This document shows, piece after piece, positions 34,743 to 43,620 of a DNA stretch of 64,000 nucleotides. The notes under the pieces were generated by a model. It had not been told where the DNA came from. It ran no database searches and saw only the letters and a list, made by a program, of their open reading frames with translations. The translations under genes were made by a program, and so were the position numbers. The stretch's first letter is position 1, and each line of letters begins with the position of its first letter. This stretch comes from Microbacterium gallinarum (lineage in GTDB: Bacteria; Actinomycetota; Actinomycetes; Actinomycetales; Microbacteriaceae), in assembly GCF_014837165.1 (NCBI RefSeq), contig NZ_JACSPM010000001.1, positions 277,618-341,617 on the forward strand. Direction: 5' to 3'.

Positions 34743-35482
34743 GACTCCACCAGGCGGACGGCCCCCTCGATCGGGCCGTCGTAGACGACCTCGCCCTTGC
34801 TGAGAACGACGCCGCGCACGCAAAGCTCGCGCACCATGTCGAGGTCGTGACTCACGATGAGGAGGGTCTTGCGCGCGGCGATGAGCTCCTCGAACTTGAG
34901 ACGGCACTTCTCCCGGAACGGCGCGTCGCCCACCGACAGGATCTCGTCGACCAAGAGCACGTCGACGGCGATGTGGATGGCGACGGAGAATGCCAGGCGC
35001 ATGAACATGCCCGACGAGTAGTGCTTGACCTCCTGGTCGATGAACTCCTCGATCTCACTGAACGCGACGATCTCGTCGTAGCGGGCTTCGATCTCACTGC
35101 GGCTCATGCCCAGGATGGCGGCGTTGAGGAACACGTTCTCGCGCCCCGACAGCTCGGGGTGGAATCCGGCGCCGACCTCGATCAGGCCGGCGACGCGGCC
35201 GCGGGTGAGCACCTCCCCGCCATCGGGCGCCATCACGCCCGAGATCAGCTTCAGCAGCGTCGATTTGCCCGAGCCGTTGAGGCCGAGGATGGCGACGGAC
35301 TCGCCCTCGTCCACGACGATGTCGACGCCCTTCAGGGCTTCGAAGTCGCTCGTGAGAGTGCGGCGGCGGATCCAGGCGACAACGGTGTCTTTGAGCGACA
35401 GGGCGTGATTGATCGTGAAGCGCTTGCGCACGCCGTCGACGATGATGCTCGGGCGGTGCGGTGCGGCGATGGGCTGGCTCAT
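34739..35482 (-). CDS. second Wzt-type polysaccharide ABC exporter ATPase
   Basis: A 247-residue ATPase with Walker A GLNGSGKST, a RVAGLIEVGAGFHPELSGRE segment typical of TagH/Wzt, signature YSSGMFMRLAF, Walker B VLLVDEILSVGD, and SHDLDMV. There is no C-terminal glycan-binding domain. The ATG overlaps the permease stop (ATGA). It is clearly distinct in sequence from the first Wzt at 1450-2196, so the locus encodes two different glycan exporters. Confidence 0.9.
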   Translation of the reverse strand: MSQPIAAPHRPSIIVDGVRKRFTINHALSLKDTVVAWIRRRTLTSDFEALKGVDIVVDEGESVAILGLNGSGKSTLLKLISGVMAPDGGEVLTRGRVAGLIEVGAGFHPELSGRENVFLNAAILGMSRSEIEARYDEIVAFSEIEEFIDQEVKHYSSGMFMRLAFSVAIHIAVDVLLVDEILSVGDAPFREKCRLKFEELIAARKTLLIVSHDLDMVRELCVRGVVLSKGEVVYDGPIEGAVRLVES

Positions 35483-36372
35483 AGGTCCTGCGCGAACCTT
35501 CCCTCGAGGCGGCGGAACACGGCCTGGCCGATGACGATCGACACGATCGTGATGAGGAAGGTCCACAGCGTGTTGATCCCGAGCATGGGGGGCAGCGGGA
35601 GTTCCGCCGTCGTCTCCGTGATCGGATACCAGAACGCGAAGTGGAACAGTTCCACCGCCTGCGTGATCGGGTTGAGCATGTAGATCTGGAACAGCCAGTC
35701 GGGCAGCACGTCGGCCACCATCGTCCAGAAATAGAGCACCGGCGATGCCCAGGTCGCGAGCAGCAGGAGCAGCTCGACGATGTTCTCGGCATCCCGGAAC
35801 CGCACGTTCACCGCGCCGAAGAGCAGCCCCAGACCGAGCGCGAACAGCATGATGAGCAGCATCCCGGCAAGGATCGCCAGGATGCTGAGCACCGAGATGT
35901 GGACGATCCACCCGAAGAAGAGGCAGACGATCAGCAGCAGCGCGACCTGCGGAAGGAAGTGGACGAACGCCACGATGACGGCCGACACCGCGAAGAGCTG
36001 CCGCGGCAGATACACCTTGCGCACGAGCGGCGCGTTGTTGACGATCGACGTCGTCGCGTTCTTGAAGCCCTCGCTGAAGAGGTTGATGACGACGATGCCC
36101 GAGAACAGGTAGATCGCGTAGTTCGGGATGCCGCGGTTCAGCTGAAGGAAGACGCCCAGCACGACGAAGAAGACCAGGAACTGCGCCGCCGGCCGCACGT
36201 ACGACCAGGTCCAGCCGAGCACCGAATTGCGGTAGCGCGTCGTTACGCCGGTGCGCACCAGAAGGCGCAGCAGGTAGTGCCAGCGGAACACGTCGAGCAG
36301 GCCGTTGCTGCGTCCGGGCACGTCGAACTGCGCGCGCGGGATGGCGTCGAACAGGCGGGGGTTGTCGCTCAC
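35479..36372 (-). CDS. second Wzm-type polysaccharide ABC exporter permease
   Basis: A ~297-residue ABC-2 permease with six membrane helices, a YRNSVLGWTWSYVRPAAQFLV cytoplasmic entry segment, and a helix pair ending at VLYFWTMVADVLPDWLF. GTG 36372 begins VSDNPRLFDAIPRAQF. TTG 36396 (eight residues longer, with GAGGG upstream) is an alternative I cannot exclude. A TAGACT hexamer at 36428-36433 would be the operon promoter. It partners with the ATPase encoded next; the cargo is probably a second wall polymer. Confidence 0.88.
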   Translation of the reverse strand: MSDNPRLFDAIPRAQFDVPGRSNGLLDVFRWHYLLRLLVRTGVTTRYRNSVLGWTWSYVRPAAQFLVFFVVLGVFLQLNRGIPNYAIYLFSGIVVINLFSEGFKNATTSIVNNAPLVRKVYLPRQLFAVSAVIVAFVHFLPQVALLLIVCLFFGWIVHISVLSILAILAGMLLIMLFALGLGLLFGAVNVRFRDAENIVELLLLLATWASPVLYFWTMVADVLPDWLFQIYMLNPITQAVELFHFAFWYPITETTAELPLPPMLGINTLWTFLITIVSIVIGQAVFRRLEGRFAQDL

Positions 36373-36427
36373 GGGTTCTGCTTCGTCAAGGGGCAAGGGC
36401 GACGGGCCCTCGTTTGCAAACCATCAC

Positions 36428-36433
36428 AGTCTA
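36428..36433 (-). promoter_or_regulatory. -10 hexamer TAGACT for the nine-gene exporter/modification operon
   Basis: TAGACT is the best -10 upstream of the permease gene, with a predicted leader of 25-50 nt depending on the start used. Confidence 0.5.
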
Positions 36434-36467
36434 GGTCACGAGGGTCGCGCACCCTGGACGTTCCCCC

Positions 36468-38528
36468 TCAGCAGCGCAGAAGACGTGCGGTGGCGGCAGA
36501 GAGGGCTCCTTCGCCTCCGACCAGCGTCACCGCCGTCACCGCGCGGTCTCGCAGGAAGTCCGCCGCCGACGCGGAGGCGCACGAGGGTGCGCTGATGACC
36601 AGCGGTGCGCTCCCGCCGGCGGCCAGAACGGAGCCGGTGAGCGCGTCGGGGAAGTCGAAGCCCGTGGCCATGTACGCCCGCGGTGTCGTCGCCGCGAAGG
36701 AGGCCGCGTTGAGCGCGGTGTTCGTTGCGAAGCGATCGGCGCCCGCGTACCGGGAAGACGCGATACCGAGGGTGGCCAGCTGTGCGGCGATCCCCTTGGA
36801 GACGGCGCCCTCGCCGCCGACGATGATCGCCGATTTCGTCGCCAGCGTCTTGAGAGCGGTCGTCTGCGCAGTGTCCAGCGAAGCGCTCACGCCGTCCACA
36901 AGGAGGACGGGGGCGCCGCGCGTCCCCGCGACGGCAGCGGCGCCCAGCGCGTCAGCGAAGGCGCGCCCCGTAGCGATGTACACCGTCGGCGCGGTCCCGA
37001 AGCGTGCCGCGAGCATCCGGGAGGTCTCGTAGCGGTCGACGCCCGAGATGCGCTCGACCGTGGCGGTCGCGCCGAGGGCCGCAGCGACCCGGCTCTCAGC
37101 GCCGGCGTCGAGGACGCCGTGGCCGCCGATCAAGACCACGCGGGTGGGCTTGAGTCGCTTGAGCTCCGCCGCGACGACGTCGGGGAGGGAGTCCACGGGC
37201 GCGAGGAGCAATGCGCCCTTCTCGCGCGCCGCCAGCGACGCCGCAGACAGCGCGTCGGCGTAGTCGGCGCCGGTGGCGAGATACACCGTTCCCACGGTTC
37301 CGGGATTGGCCCGCTTCGACACCTCGACCGCCGTCTCGTACCGGGTGCTGCCGGCCAGGCGGTCGACGGTGAATCCGCGCGCCGCGACCGCGCCAGAAGT
37401 CTTGGTCTCGGTCGCGTACGCAGTCCTCTTCCCCACGACCCGCACCGAGAGCGCGCCCCCCGCGAGGTCGTTCGTCACCTTGAGGCTCGCCGCCGTCGCC
37501 CCCGCGATCGGCTGGCCGCCCTTGAGCCACTGATAGGAGAGCGAGGTCGGCGCAGGCGACCAGGTTCCCGGCGACGCCGTGAGCACCTGGCCTGCGAGCG
37601 CGGTGCCCGAAACCGTCGGGTTGGGAGCCGACGCGAACGACAAGTACTGGGTGGAGCCGAACCAGTCTGTGAAGTAGTTGTAGAAGTTGCGATTGCCGTA
37701 CGACGAGCAGGAGTCGCCCGTGCTGTAGCCGGCACGGAGGGCCGCCGCGTTGGGCTGGTATGGCGTGTAGTAGTAGAGGTTCGCGGTCGCCTGGTTCTGG
37801 ATGTAGACAGGGGACGTGCCACATGCCCGATTCGGGTTGTAGAGCAGGTTCCAGGTCTTACCGGGCGCGTACCAGGTGAAGAACTTGGTCGTGCCGGGCG
37901 GATTCGCGTAGCGCTTCAGCTGCCACGCCCCGCCGTACACCTGGTTGAAGAAGCCGTAATAGCGGGTGTCGCAGGCCGCCGTGTCGGGGCAGCCCTGCCC
38001 CATCGCCGCGGTGTAGCGCCATTCGCTCGGCCAGTCGTGGGTGACCAAGCCCTGCTCCTTCTGGAGCATGACGATCAGCACCTGCGGGTTGATGCCGCAT
38101 GCCTGCGCCACTTTGTAGATGATGCGCGAGGCCCGCTCGCGCACGCCGCCCGAATACGCCCCGCACATCGCGTCGGCTGCGACCGTCCGGGACGTGTCGT
38201 AGTAGTCCTTGAGGCAGGTGTACCCGGCGCGGCATGCCGGGCCCTTCGCCTGGAGGAAGCTCTGGATCTGCGCCTCGGTCATCGCGGACCGATTGAAGAA
38301 GACGGCGTCGCCGATGATGTTCCCCGGCTGAAACTTGGTGAGATCCGCGGTGAGCACCCCTCCCGCGCCGACCGCGGGCGCCGCGGCGGCGGACGCCTCC
38401 ACCGGCCCGGAGGGGGCCGCTGTCGCCGCGGGCGCCACCAGCCCGATCACGAGGGCGGCGATCGCCAGCCCGATACCCGTCAATGTCTTGAGGGACGCGT
38501 GCGCGCCCGTCTTGTCAGCCCCCGCCAT
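36468..38528 (-). CDS. secreted CWB2 protein with lysozyme-like N-terminal domain
   Basis: A 686-residue exported protein. The N-terminal signal helix ends near VAPAATAA. Residues ~60-290 form a Cys-rich domain in which CGINPQVLIVMLQKEQGLV resembles the catalytic-Glu helix of lytic transglycosylases. This is followed by WRYTAAMGQGCPD and YYGFFNQVYGGAWQLKRY. An Ig-like domain (TVSGTALAGQVLTASPGTWS) comes next, then three CWB2 repeats keyed by DRLAGSTRYETA, ERISGVDRYETS and RYAGADRFATN. CWB2 repeats bind wall polysaccharide non-covalently in Clostridium. The wall-lytic role is inference. ATG 38528 has a weak ribosome-binding site. Confidence 0.82.
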   Translation of the reverse strand: MAGADKTGAHASLKTLTGIGLAIAALVIGLVAPAATAAPSGPVEASAAAAPAVGAGGVLTADLTKFQPGNIIGDAVFFNRSAMTEAQIQSFLQAKGPACRAGYTCLKDYYDTSRTVAADAMCGAYSGGVRERASRIIYKVAQACGINPQVLIVMLQKEQGLVTHDWPSEWRYTAAMGQGCPDTAACDTRYYGFFNQVYGGAWQLKRYANPPGTTKFFTWYAPGKTWNLLYNPNRACGTSPVYIQNQATANLYYYTPYQPNAAALRAGYSTGDSCSSYGNRNFYNYFTDWFGSTQYLSFASAPNPTVSGTALAGQVLTASPGTWSPAPTSLSYQWLKGGQPIAGATAASLKVTNDLAGGALSVRVVGKRTAYATETKTSGAVAARGFTVDRLAGSTRYETAVEVSKRANPGTVGTVYLATGADYADALSAASLAAREKGALLLAPVDSLPDVVAAELKRLKPTRVVLIGGHGVLDAGAESRVAAALGATATVERISGVDRYETSRMLAARFGTAPTVYIATGRAFADALGAAAVAGTRGAPVLLVDGVSASLDTAQTTALKTLATKSAIIVGGEGAVSKGIAAQLATLGIASSRYAGADRFATNTALNAASFAATTPRAYMATGFDFPDALTGSVLAAGGSAPLVISAPSCASASAADFLRDRAVTAVTLVGGEGALSAATARLLRC

Positions 38529-38620
38529 GCGACCAGTGTGACGGATGTGACGGATGAGTACAACACGAGTGCGCCGATCCGCGGTCCGACACGCGATTCT
38601 CAGGGACTCTGCGGCCTGTG

Positions 38621-39739
38621 TCAGAGTTCCGCGTGCAGGTGCCACACCTTATCGGCGGCCTCCCGCCACGAGAAGCTCCGGCCACGGTCGCCGGCGAGGA
38701 CCGCGAGCCGCTCCGCCGCCGCCGTCGAGGCGAGCGCCCGGCGGAGGGCGTCCGCCAGCCCGTCTGCCGTGGCCGCGGCATCCGCACCTGACACCAGTTC
38801 ACCGCCGTCGAAGATCACCTCGCGGTGAACCTCGGAATCCACGGCGATGAGCGGGATGCCGAGGGTCAGGGCGTCGACGACGCGCCAGGGGAACGCGGCC
38901 CGGCCCGACGGCGCCACGAAGGCGAGCGCCGCACCGAAGACGGCTGCCCGGTCGACTGCGTCGAGCGCACCGCGCACGTGCAGGCGTCGCTCGGGGAGCC
39001 CCGCGGCCGCCGCGAGGTCGGCGACGGCCGGCTCGTGCCCCTCTTCGACGTCGATCACGACGACCGGCAGGTCGACACCGGAGGCTACGACGGCCGCGAT
39101 GCCGAGGTCCAGCCCGTCGGAGGGCGTCGGGCCACCGCTGAGGAGTACGAACCCCTCGGCCAGATCGAGCCCCCGGCGCCGGCCGACCTCATCGGTCGGC
39201 ACGGCGAAGCCGAGCGGCGAGGCGCCGGTCACGACGCGCAGGCGGTCGCCGAGCGGGGCCAGCTCGGCGAGGCGCTGGGCGATCGAGTGCGTGGGCGCGA
39301 CCACCGCGTCGGCGAATCGGACGGCTCGCTTGAGCATCGCGCGGTGCCACGCGACGGCCGACCTGGACAGCTCGGCGGGCGACTCCCACGGACGCAGGTC
39401 CCAGACGGTGACGACGGTCTGGTCGTGGTTGTGCACGCGGTCATGGCGCACGAGCGGTGCGAAGAGCGTCGGCGAGTGGATCATCCCGCCGCCGATGCCG
39501 GTCCCGACGCCCAGCTGGAGAGCGGCCGCGAGCTCCCGGCGCGGCAGCGCCGTCCGCCGCACGCCCGCGACGCCCGGCAGCTCGATCTCGGCGCCGCCGG
39601 CCGGCGCGATCGCCTCGACCTCGCACCCCGCGGGGGCGCCGGCGATCAAGGCGCGAGTGAGATCGCGGGATGCCTCCACCAGCGGCGGCTCGGTAGGGAC
39701 GACCATCTGGTCGACCATCACACGGAGCGTGGCGACCAT
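38621..39739 (-). CDS. GT-B (family 4-like) glycosyltransferase
   Basis: A 372-residue protein. The N-terminal half includes QTVVTVWDLRPWESPAELS and VVAPTHSIAQRLAELA. The C-terminal half has VLLSGGPTPSDGLDLGIAAV, LHVRGALDAVDRAAVFGAAL, and an FVAPSGRAAFPWRVVDALTLG loop, where GT4 enzymes normally have E-x7-E; here the first Glu is not evident. ATG 39739 has GGAGG 7 nt upstream, which excludes the longer upstream frame. It lies 2 bp after the LCP gene and ends the purE-LCP-GT operon. Confidence 0.75.
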   Translation of the reverse strand: MVATLRVMVDQMVVPTEPPLVEASRDLTRALIAGAPAGCEVEAIAPAGGAEIELPGVAGVRRTALPRRELAAALQLGVGTGIGGGMIHSPTLFAPLVRHDRVHNHDQTVVTVWDLRPWESPAELSRSAVAWHRAMLKRAVRFADAVVAPTHSIAQRLAELAPLGDRLRVVTGASPLGFAVPTDEVGRRRGLDLAEGFVLLSGGPTPSDGLDLGIAAVVASGVDLPVVVIDVEEGHEPAVADLAAAAGLPERRLHVRGALDAVDRAAVFGAALAFVAPSGRAAFPWRVVDALTLGIPLIAVDSEVHREVIFDGGELVSGADAAATADGLADALRRALASTAAAERLAVLAGDRGRSFSWREAADKVWHLHAEL

Positions 39740-39741
39740 CC

Positions 39742-41211
39742 TTACCCCTCCGGCGTCGGGCTCGGCGGGTGGAGCGTGCTGCGCACGAGCTCCTGGATGA
39801 ACGCGTAGTCCGGCTCGTGCTCGTCGACGCCACCCTCGGGCGTCAGCTCGATCGTGCTGACCGGAAGCTCCTTCGCCTTGAGCGCGAGATCGGCGAGGAA
39901 CGGCAGCAGCGACTGGGGCAGGTCGGTCTGGACGACATCGGCGCCGGCGGCCGCCACGTCCTGGAAGCGGGTCAGCACCGTCTGCGGCGTGAACTGCGCG
40001 AGGATCGCCTGCTGCAGGATGCGCTGACGCGCCATCCGGTCGAAGTCGTCCGTCGTGTAGCGCGACCGGGCATACCACTGCGCCGTATCGCCGTCCATGT
40101 GCTGCGGACCGGCCTCGATCCAGCCGATCGCCCATTCGTCGACGGGCTGACCGGTGTACGACGGGCCGCCGCCCTTGGGCAGCCGCTCGGCGACGTCGAT
40201 GTCGACCCCGCCGAGCGCATCGATCAGCGCGGAGAACCCGTGCATGTCGATGAACACGTAGTACGGGATCTCGACGCCCAGGATGCCCTCCGCCGCGTCC
40301 TTCGTGGCCTCGATGGCCGGCGCCGACCCGTTGTCGACCGCGTCGGGGTAGAGCTCGTTGCCGTCCTGGCAGACCTCGACCTCGGTGCGCAGCTGGTTGA
40401 TGCCGCTCCCCCACCCGCAGTCGGGATCTGAGAATCCTTCGTGACCGTCGGGATAGCGGTCCTGCATCGGTCCCTCGGCGAAGGGGAAGTGCGGCATGTC
40501 CCGCGGGATGCCGGTGATGGTGGTCGCGCCCGTCTCGGCGTTCACCGACACCACCGAGATGCTGTCGAACCGCATCGAGTCGCGGCCCGCACCGCTGTCG
40601 GCGCCGAGGAGGAGGATGTTGTAGTAGCCGTCGGAGGGTGGCACGAGCGGGCCCGTCGCCTGGAAGATCGAGCCGAGGGTGTCGCGCACCGTGCCGACCG
40701 TCGTGGCGCCGAAAGCCGCGGTGCCGCTCGATACGACCATCAGCGCCACCGCACCGAGGGCGATGCCGAAGCGCGCGACGGGACCAGTCTTGACGAGCCG
40801 CACCAGCCGCAGCGTGTCGATCGTGAGAACGATCCACAGCACCGCGTACGCGATCAGCAGTCCCTGTGCGAGGAACAGCGGCACGGGGCGCCCGAGGGCG
40901 AGCCAGTCGGGCAGCCATGCGCCGGTGACGATGCTGAACCCTGCCGTCGGCGCCAGCAGTGCGAAAAGCAGCGTGAGAGTCAGGACCCCCCACATCGCGA
41001 GCGTGGCGCCGAGGCCGAGGCGCCCGAGGCGCCGGTTGCCGGCCAGCGCCTGTGCCGAGCCGGGCAGGAGGAAGTTGAGGAGGACGAGCCACCATCCGCG
41101 CCGGGTCATCATTGCGCGGGACGAGGCGTCGGGATACCGCAGCGGCTTCTCCTCGACGACGTGCGGCGCGCGATACCCGGACTGGGTCCGCGGCGGGCTC
41201 ACCACGGTCAC
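39742..41211 (-). CDS. LytR-CpsA-Psr (LCP) family glycopolymer ligase
   Basis: A 489-residue membrane protein. Several hydrophobic helices (residues ~40-170) precede an extracytoplasmic LCP domain with [28 protein letters not shown] (key residues D and R binding the lipid pyrophosphate), [40 protein letters not shown], and an [24 protein letters not shown] segment with conserved Arg. LCP enzymes attach lipid-linked wall glycopolymers to peptidoglycan. It may therefore anchor a product of the nearby export systems. GTG 41211 overlaps the purE stop (GTGA). Confidence 0.92.
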   Translation of the reverse strand: MTVVSPPRTQSGYRAPHVVEEKPLRYPDASSRAMMTRRGWWLVLLNFLLPGSAQALAGNRRLGRLGLGATLAMWGVLTLTLLFALLAPTAGFSIVTGAWLPDWLALGRPVPLFLAQGLLIAYAVLWIVLTIDTLRLVRLVKTGPVARFGIALGAVALMVVSSGTAAFGATTVGTVRDTLGSIFQATGPLVPPSDGYYNILLLGADSGAGRDSMRFDSISVVSVNAETGATTITGIPRDMPHFPFAEGPMQDRYPDGHEGFSDPDCGWGSGINQLRTEVEVCQDGNELYPDAVDNGSAPAIEATKDAAEGILGVEIPYYVFIDMHGFSALIDALGGVDIDVAERLPKGGGPSYTGQPVDEWAIGWIEAGPQHMDGDTAQWYARSRYTTDDFDRMARQRILQQAILAQFTPQTVLTRFQDVAAAGADVVQTDLPQSLLPFLADLALKAKELPVSTIELTPEGGVDEHEPDYAFIQELVRSTLHPPSPTPEG

Positions 41212-41723
41212 AGGGACTCCTTGAGCCGCCGGCTCTTCTCCTCGACCTGGGCCTCGAGCGTGCGCGCGTACGCCTCGACGCTCTCGGCGAGAGCAGCGTC
41301 CGACGTAGCGATGACGCGCACCGCCAGAAGACCGGCGTTCTTGGCGCCGTTGATCGACACGGTGGCCACGGGGATCCCGGCCGGCATCTGCACGATGCTC
41401 AGCAGCGAATCGAGCCCGTCGAGAGTCGCCAGCTGCACTGGGACGCCGATCACCGGGACTGCCGTCACCGACGCGAGCATGCCGGGCAGGTGCGCGGCGC
41501 CGCCGGCGCCGGCGATGATCGCCTTCAGCCCGCGACCGCGGGCCTCCCGGCCGTACCGCATGAGCTTGTCGGGCGTGCGGTGCGCGGACACGACCTCGAC
41601 CTCGTGCGGGACGCCGAAGTCGGTGAGCAGCTGCGAGGCGTCGCTCATCACCCGCCAGTCGGAGTCGGATCCCATGACGACGCCCACCAAGGGCTCGTCG
41701 GAAGAGTGCAGCGGGCGAGTCAC
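41208..41723 (-). CDS. purE: N5-carboxyaminoimidazole ribonucleotide mutase
   Basis: A 171-residue enzyme of purine synthesis interconverting N5-CAIR and CAIR. Class I PurE residues are present: [55 protein letters not shown] and [17 protein letters not shown] 41723 lies 6 nt below TAGCCT. PurK, the preceding enzyme, is encoded just upstream in the same direction. Confidence 0.96.
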   Translation of the reverse strand: MTRPLHSSDEPLVGVVMGSDSDWRVMSDASQLLTDFGVPHEVEVVSAHRTPDKLMRYGREARGRGLKAIIAGAGGAAHLPGMLASVTAVPVIGVPVQLATLDGLDSLLSIVQMPAGIPVATVSINGAKNAGLLAVRVIATSDAALAESVEAYARTLEAQVEEKSRRLKESL

Positions 41724-41729
41724 CCGTCA

Positions 41730-41735
41730 AGGCTA
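41730..41735 (-). promoter_or_regulatory. -10 hexamer TAGCCT, leaderless purE start
   Basis: TAGCCT ends 6 nt before GTG 41723, in the 65-bp purK-purE gap, so purE and the LCP gene can be transcribed apart from purK. Confidence 0.55.
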
Positions 41736-41788
41736 GGGGTCGTGCCTGGAAGAACCCCGCAACGGCGCGGTCCGCCGCGCGATCACGG

Positions 41789-42925
41789 TCAGTCCTGGAA
41801 GAAGGATGCCGCGGCCCGCGCCCGGTACGCGACGTCGTCGAGGTCGTCGCCGCTCACGTTGATGTGACCGACCTTGCGCCCCGGCCGGGGCGCCTTGCCG
41901 TACGTGTGCACCTTGGCGTCGGGCTGATCGGCCATCGCCGCCGCGAATCGCGCGTCGAGCGGCTGCTCGGCCGGACCGCCCAGCACGTTGACCATCACCG
42001 ACCACGCCGCCGTCGGCTCGGGCCGGCCGAGGGGAAGATCGAGCACGGCGCGCAGGTGCTGCTCGAACTGGCTGGTCACGGCGCCGTCCTGGGTCCAGTG
42101 GCCGCTGTTGTGTGGGCGCATCGCCAGTTCGTTGACCAGCAGCCGCTCGTCGGTCGTCTCGAAGAGCTCGACGGCCAGCATCCCCGTCACAGCGAGACCC
42201 TCGGCGATCGCGACACCGATGTCGGCGGCGACGGCGCGCAGCCTCTCGCTGCCGTGGGGCGCCGGCGCGAGCACCTCTGCGCACACGCCGTCTCGCTGCA
42301 CGGTCTCGACGACGGGGTACACCGCGACCTCGCCGGACGGACGACGTGCCACCTGCTGCGCGAGCTCGCGCGAGAAGTCGACGAGCTCCTCCACGAGGAG
42401 CGCACCGCCCCGCGCGTCTTCGGCGAGCGCCGCGAACCAGTCGTCGGCCTCGGTCGCCGCGCTGACCACCCGGACGCCCTTGCCGTCGTAGCCGCCCCGC
42501 GGCGTCTTGACGACCGCGCGACCGCCGTGGTCGTCGAGGAAGGCCTGCAGCTCTTCGGCGTCGGTCACCGCCGCCCAGTCGGGCTGCGGCATGCCGAGCT
42601 CCGCCATCCGCGTGCGCATGACGAGCTTGTCCTGAGCGACCGCGAGCGCGCCGGGGCCGGGGTGCACCGCGACGCCCGCCTCGAGCAGCGCCGCCAGCAC
42701 GTCTTGGGGGACGTGCTCGTGGTCGAAGGTGAGCACGTCCACATCGCGCGCGAAGGCGAGCACCGTGTCGGCGTCACGGTAGTCGCCGACGGCGGTGGCG
42801 GCGAGCGCCGCCGACATGCCGGGCTCCTCCGCGAGCACGCGGAGCTCGACTCCGAGTTCGACAGCTGGCCCGATCATCATCCGGGCGAGCTGCCCGCCTC
42901 CCACGACTCCGACTCGCAATGCCAT
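41789..42925 (-). CDS. purK: N5-carboxyaminoimidazole ribonucleotide synthase
   Basis: A 378-residue ATP-grasp enzyme carboxylating AIR with bicarbonate. It has VGVVGGGQLARMM, TFDHEHVPQDVL, VVKTPRGGYDGKGV, LLVEELVDF, and ELAMRPHNSGHWTQDGAVTSQF with the metal-binding Glu. ATG 42925 begins right at the first strand and has GAGGAAG upstream; ATG 42958 would add 11 unconserved residues. It overlaps nothing and sits 65 bp before purE. Confidence 0.95.
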   Translation of the reverse strand: MALRVGVVGGGQLARMMIGPAVELGVELRVLAEEPGMSAALAATAVGDYRDADTVLAFARDVDVLTFDHEHVPQDVLAALLEAGVAVHPGPGALAVAQDKLVMRTRMAELGMPQPDWAAVTDAEELQAFLDDHGGRAVVKTPRGGYDGKGVRVVSAATEADDWFAALAEDARGGALLVEELVDFSRELAQQVARRPSGEVAVYPVVETVQRDGVCAEVLAPAPHGSERLRAVAADIGVAIAEGLAVTGMLAVELFETTDERLLVNELAMRPHNSGHWTQDGAVTSQFEQHLRAVLDLPLGRPEPTAAWSVMVNVLGGPAEQPLDARFAAAMADQPDAKVHTYGKAPRPGRKVGHINVSGDDLDDVAYRARAAASFFQD

Positions 42926-42986
42926 GCCGTCCACTTCCTCTCGTGCGACCTCCATCATCCCGCACCGCCGCGGGACTCCGGAGCCG

Positions 42987-43553
42987 TCAGCGCCCGGCGG
43001 GCAGCGGCGGCTGCGGCGGCAGCGGCGGCTGGGCGTCGCGGTGGGCGAGGATCTGGTTCACCTCGACCTGGTCGACCAGGGCTTCGTGCACCAGTTCGAC
43101 GCTCGGGATGTTCACGAGGCGGAGCGAGGGATCGACGCCGTTCGACAGCGTCAGGGTGCCGGCGCCCCACATGCGCTGCAGCAGACCGCGGCGCACCTGG
43201 ATCGTGTAGCCCCGCACATGGTCGAGCTCGCGATGGCGCGCGCTCAGGACGCCGGTGCGCTCGAGCACACGGCGCGTGGTGATCGTGTAGACGTGCGCCC
43301 ACCACCGCAGGAACGGCAGGATCACGAGCAGCAGCACGATCACGCCGGCGCCGGCCAGCAGCATCCAGTTCTCGAACGGCGCGGGAAGGTTGCCGTAGAA
43401 GAACCCGGTCGCCCCGGCGACGCCGATGAGCACGATCGCCGACCACGTGAGCCGCCGTGCGTGCCCGCGGAAGCGCGCGACCCGCAGCTCGGGCGTCGGT
43501 GCGCCCGGTGCCGGGGGCAGGGGCCGGCCGCCGTAGCTGATCGGCTGCGTCAT
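42987..43553 (-). CDS. bacterial PH-domain membrane protein
   Basis: A 188-residue protein with two membrane helices (residues ~37-56 and 62-82), followed by a bPH2-type domain: YTITTRRVLERTGVLSARHRELDHVRGYTI, then LTLSNGVDPSLRLVNIP. The C-terminus is Pro/Gln-rich (PPLPPQPPLP). A similar gene lies between purK and birA in mycobacteria (Rv3278c), which supports conserved linkage, but the function is unknown. Confidence 0.82.
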   Translation of the reverse strand: MTQPISYGGRPLPPAPGAPTPELRVARFRGHARRLTWSAIVLIGVAGATGFFYGNLPAPFENWMLLAGAGVIVLLLVILPFLRWWAHVYTITTRRVLERTGVLSARHRELDHVRGYTIQVRRGLLQRMWGAGTLTLSNGVDPSLRLVNIPSVELVHEALVDQVEVNQILAHRDAQPPLPPQPPLPAGR

Positions 43554-43620
43554 GCTCCCATTGTGCGTGTCACGACCGACACGGCGGCGGCGCACCGCCG
43601 TGTCGCGTCATGCGGACCTG

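Noticed and set aside
39740..41095. Extension of the GT gene at 38621 through the LCP region
   Set aside because: The extension is the out-of-frame shadow of the LCP gene; GGAGG before ATG 39739 marks the true start.
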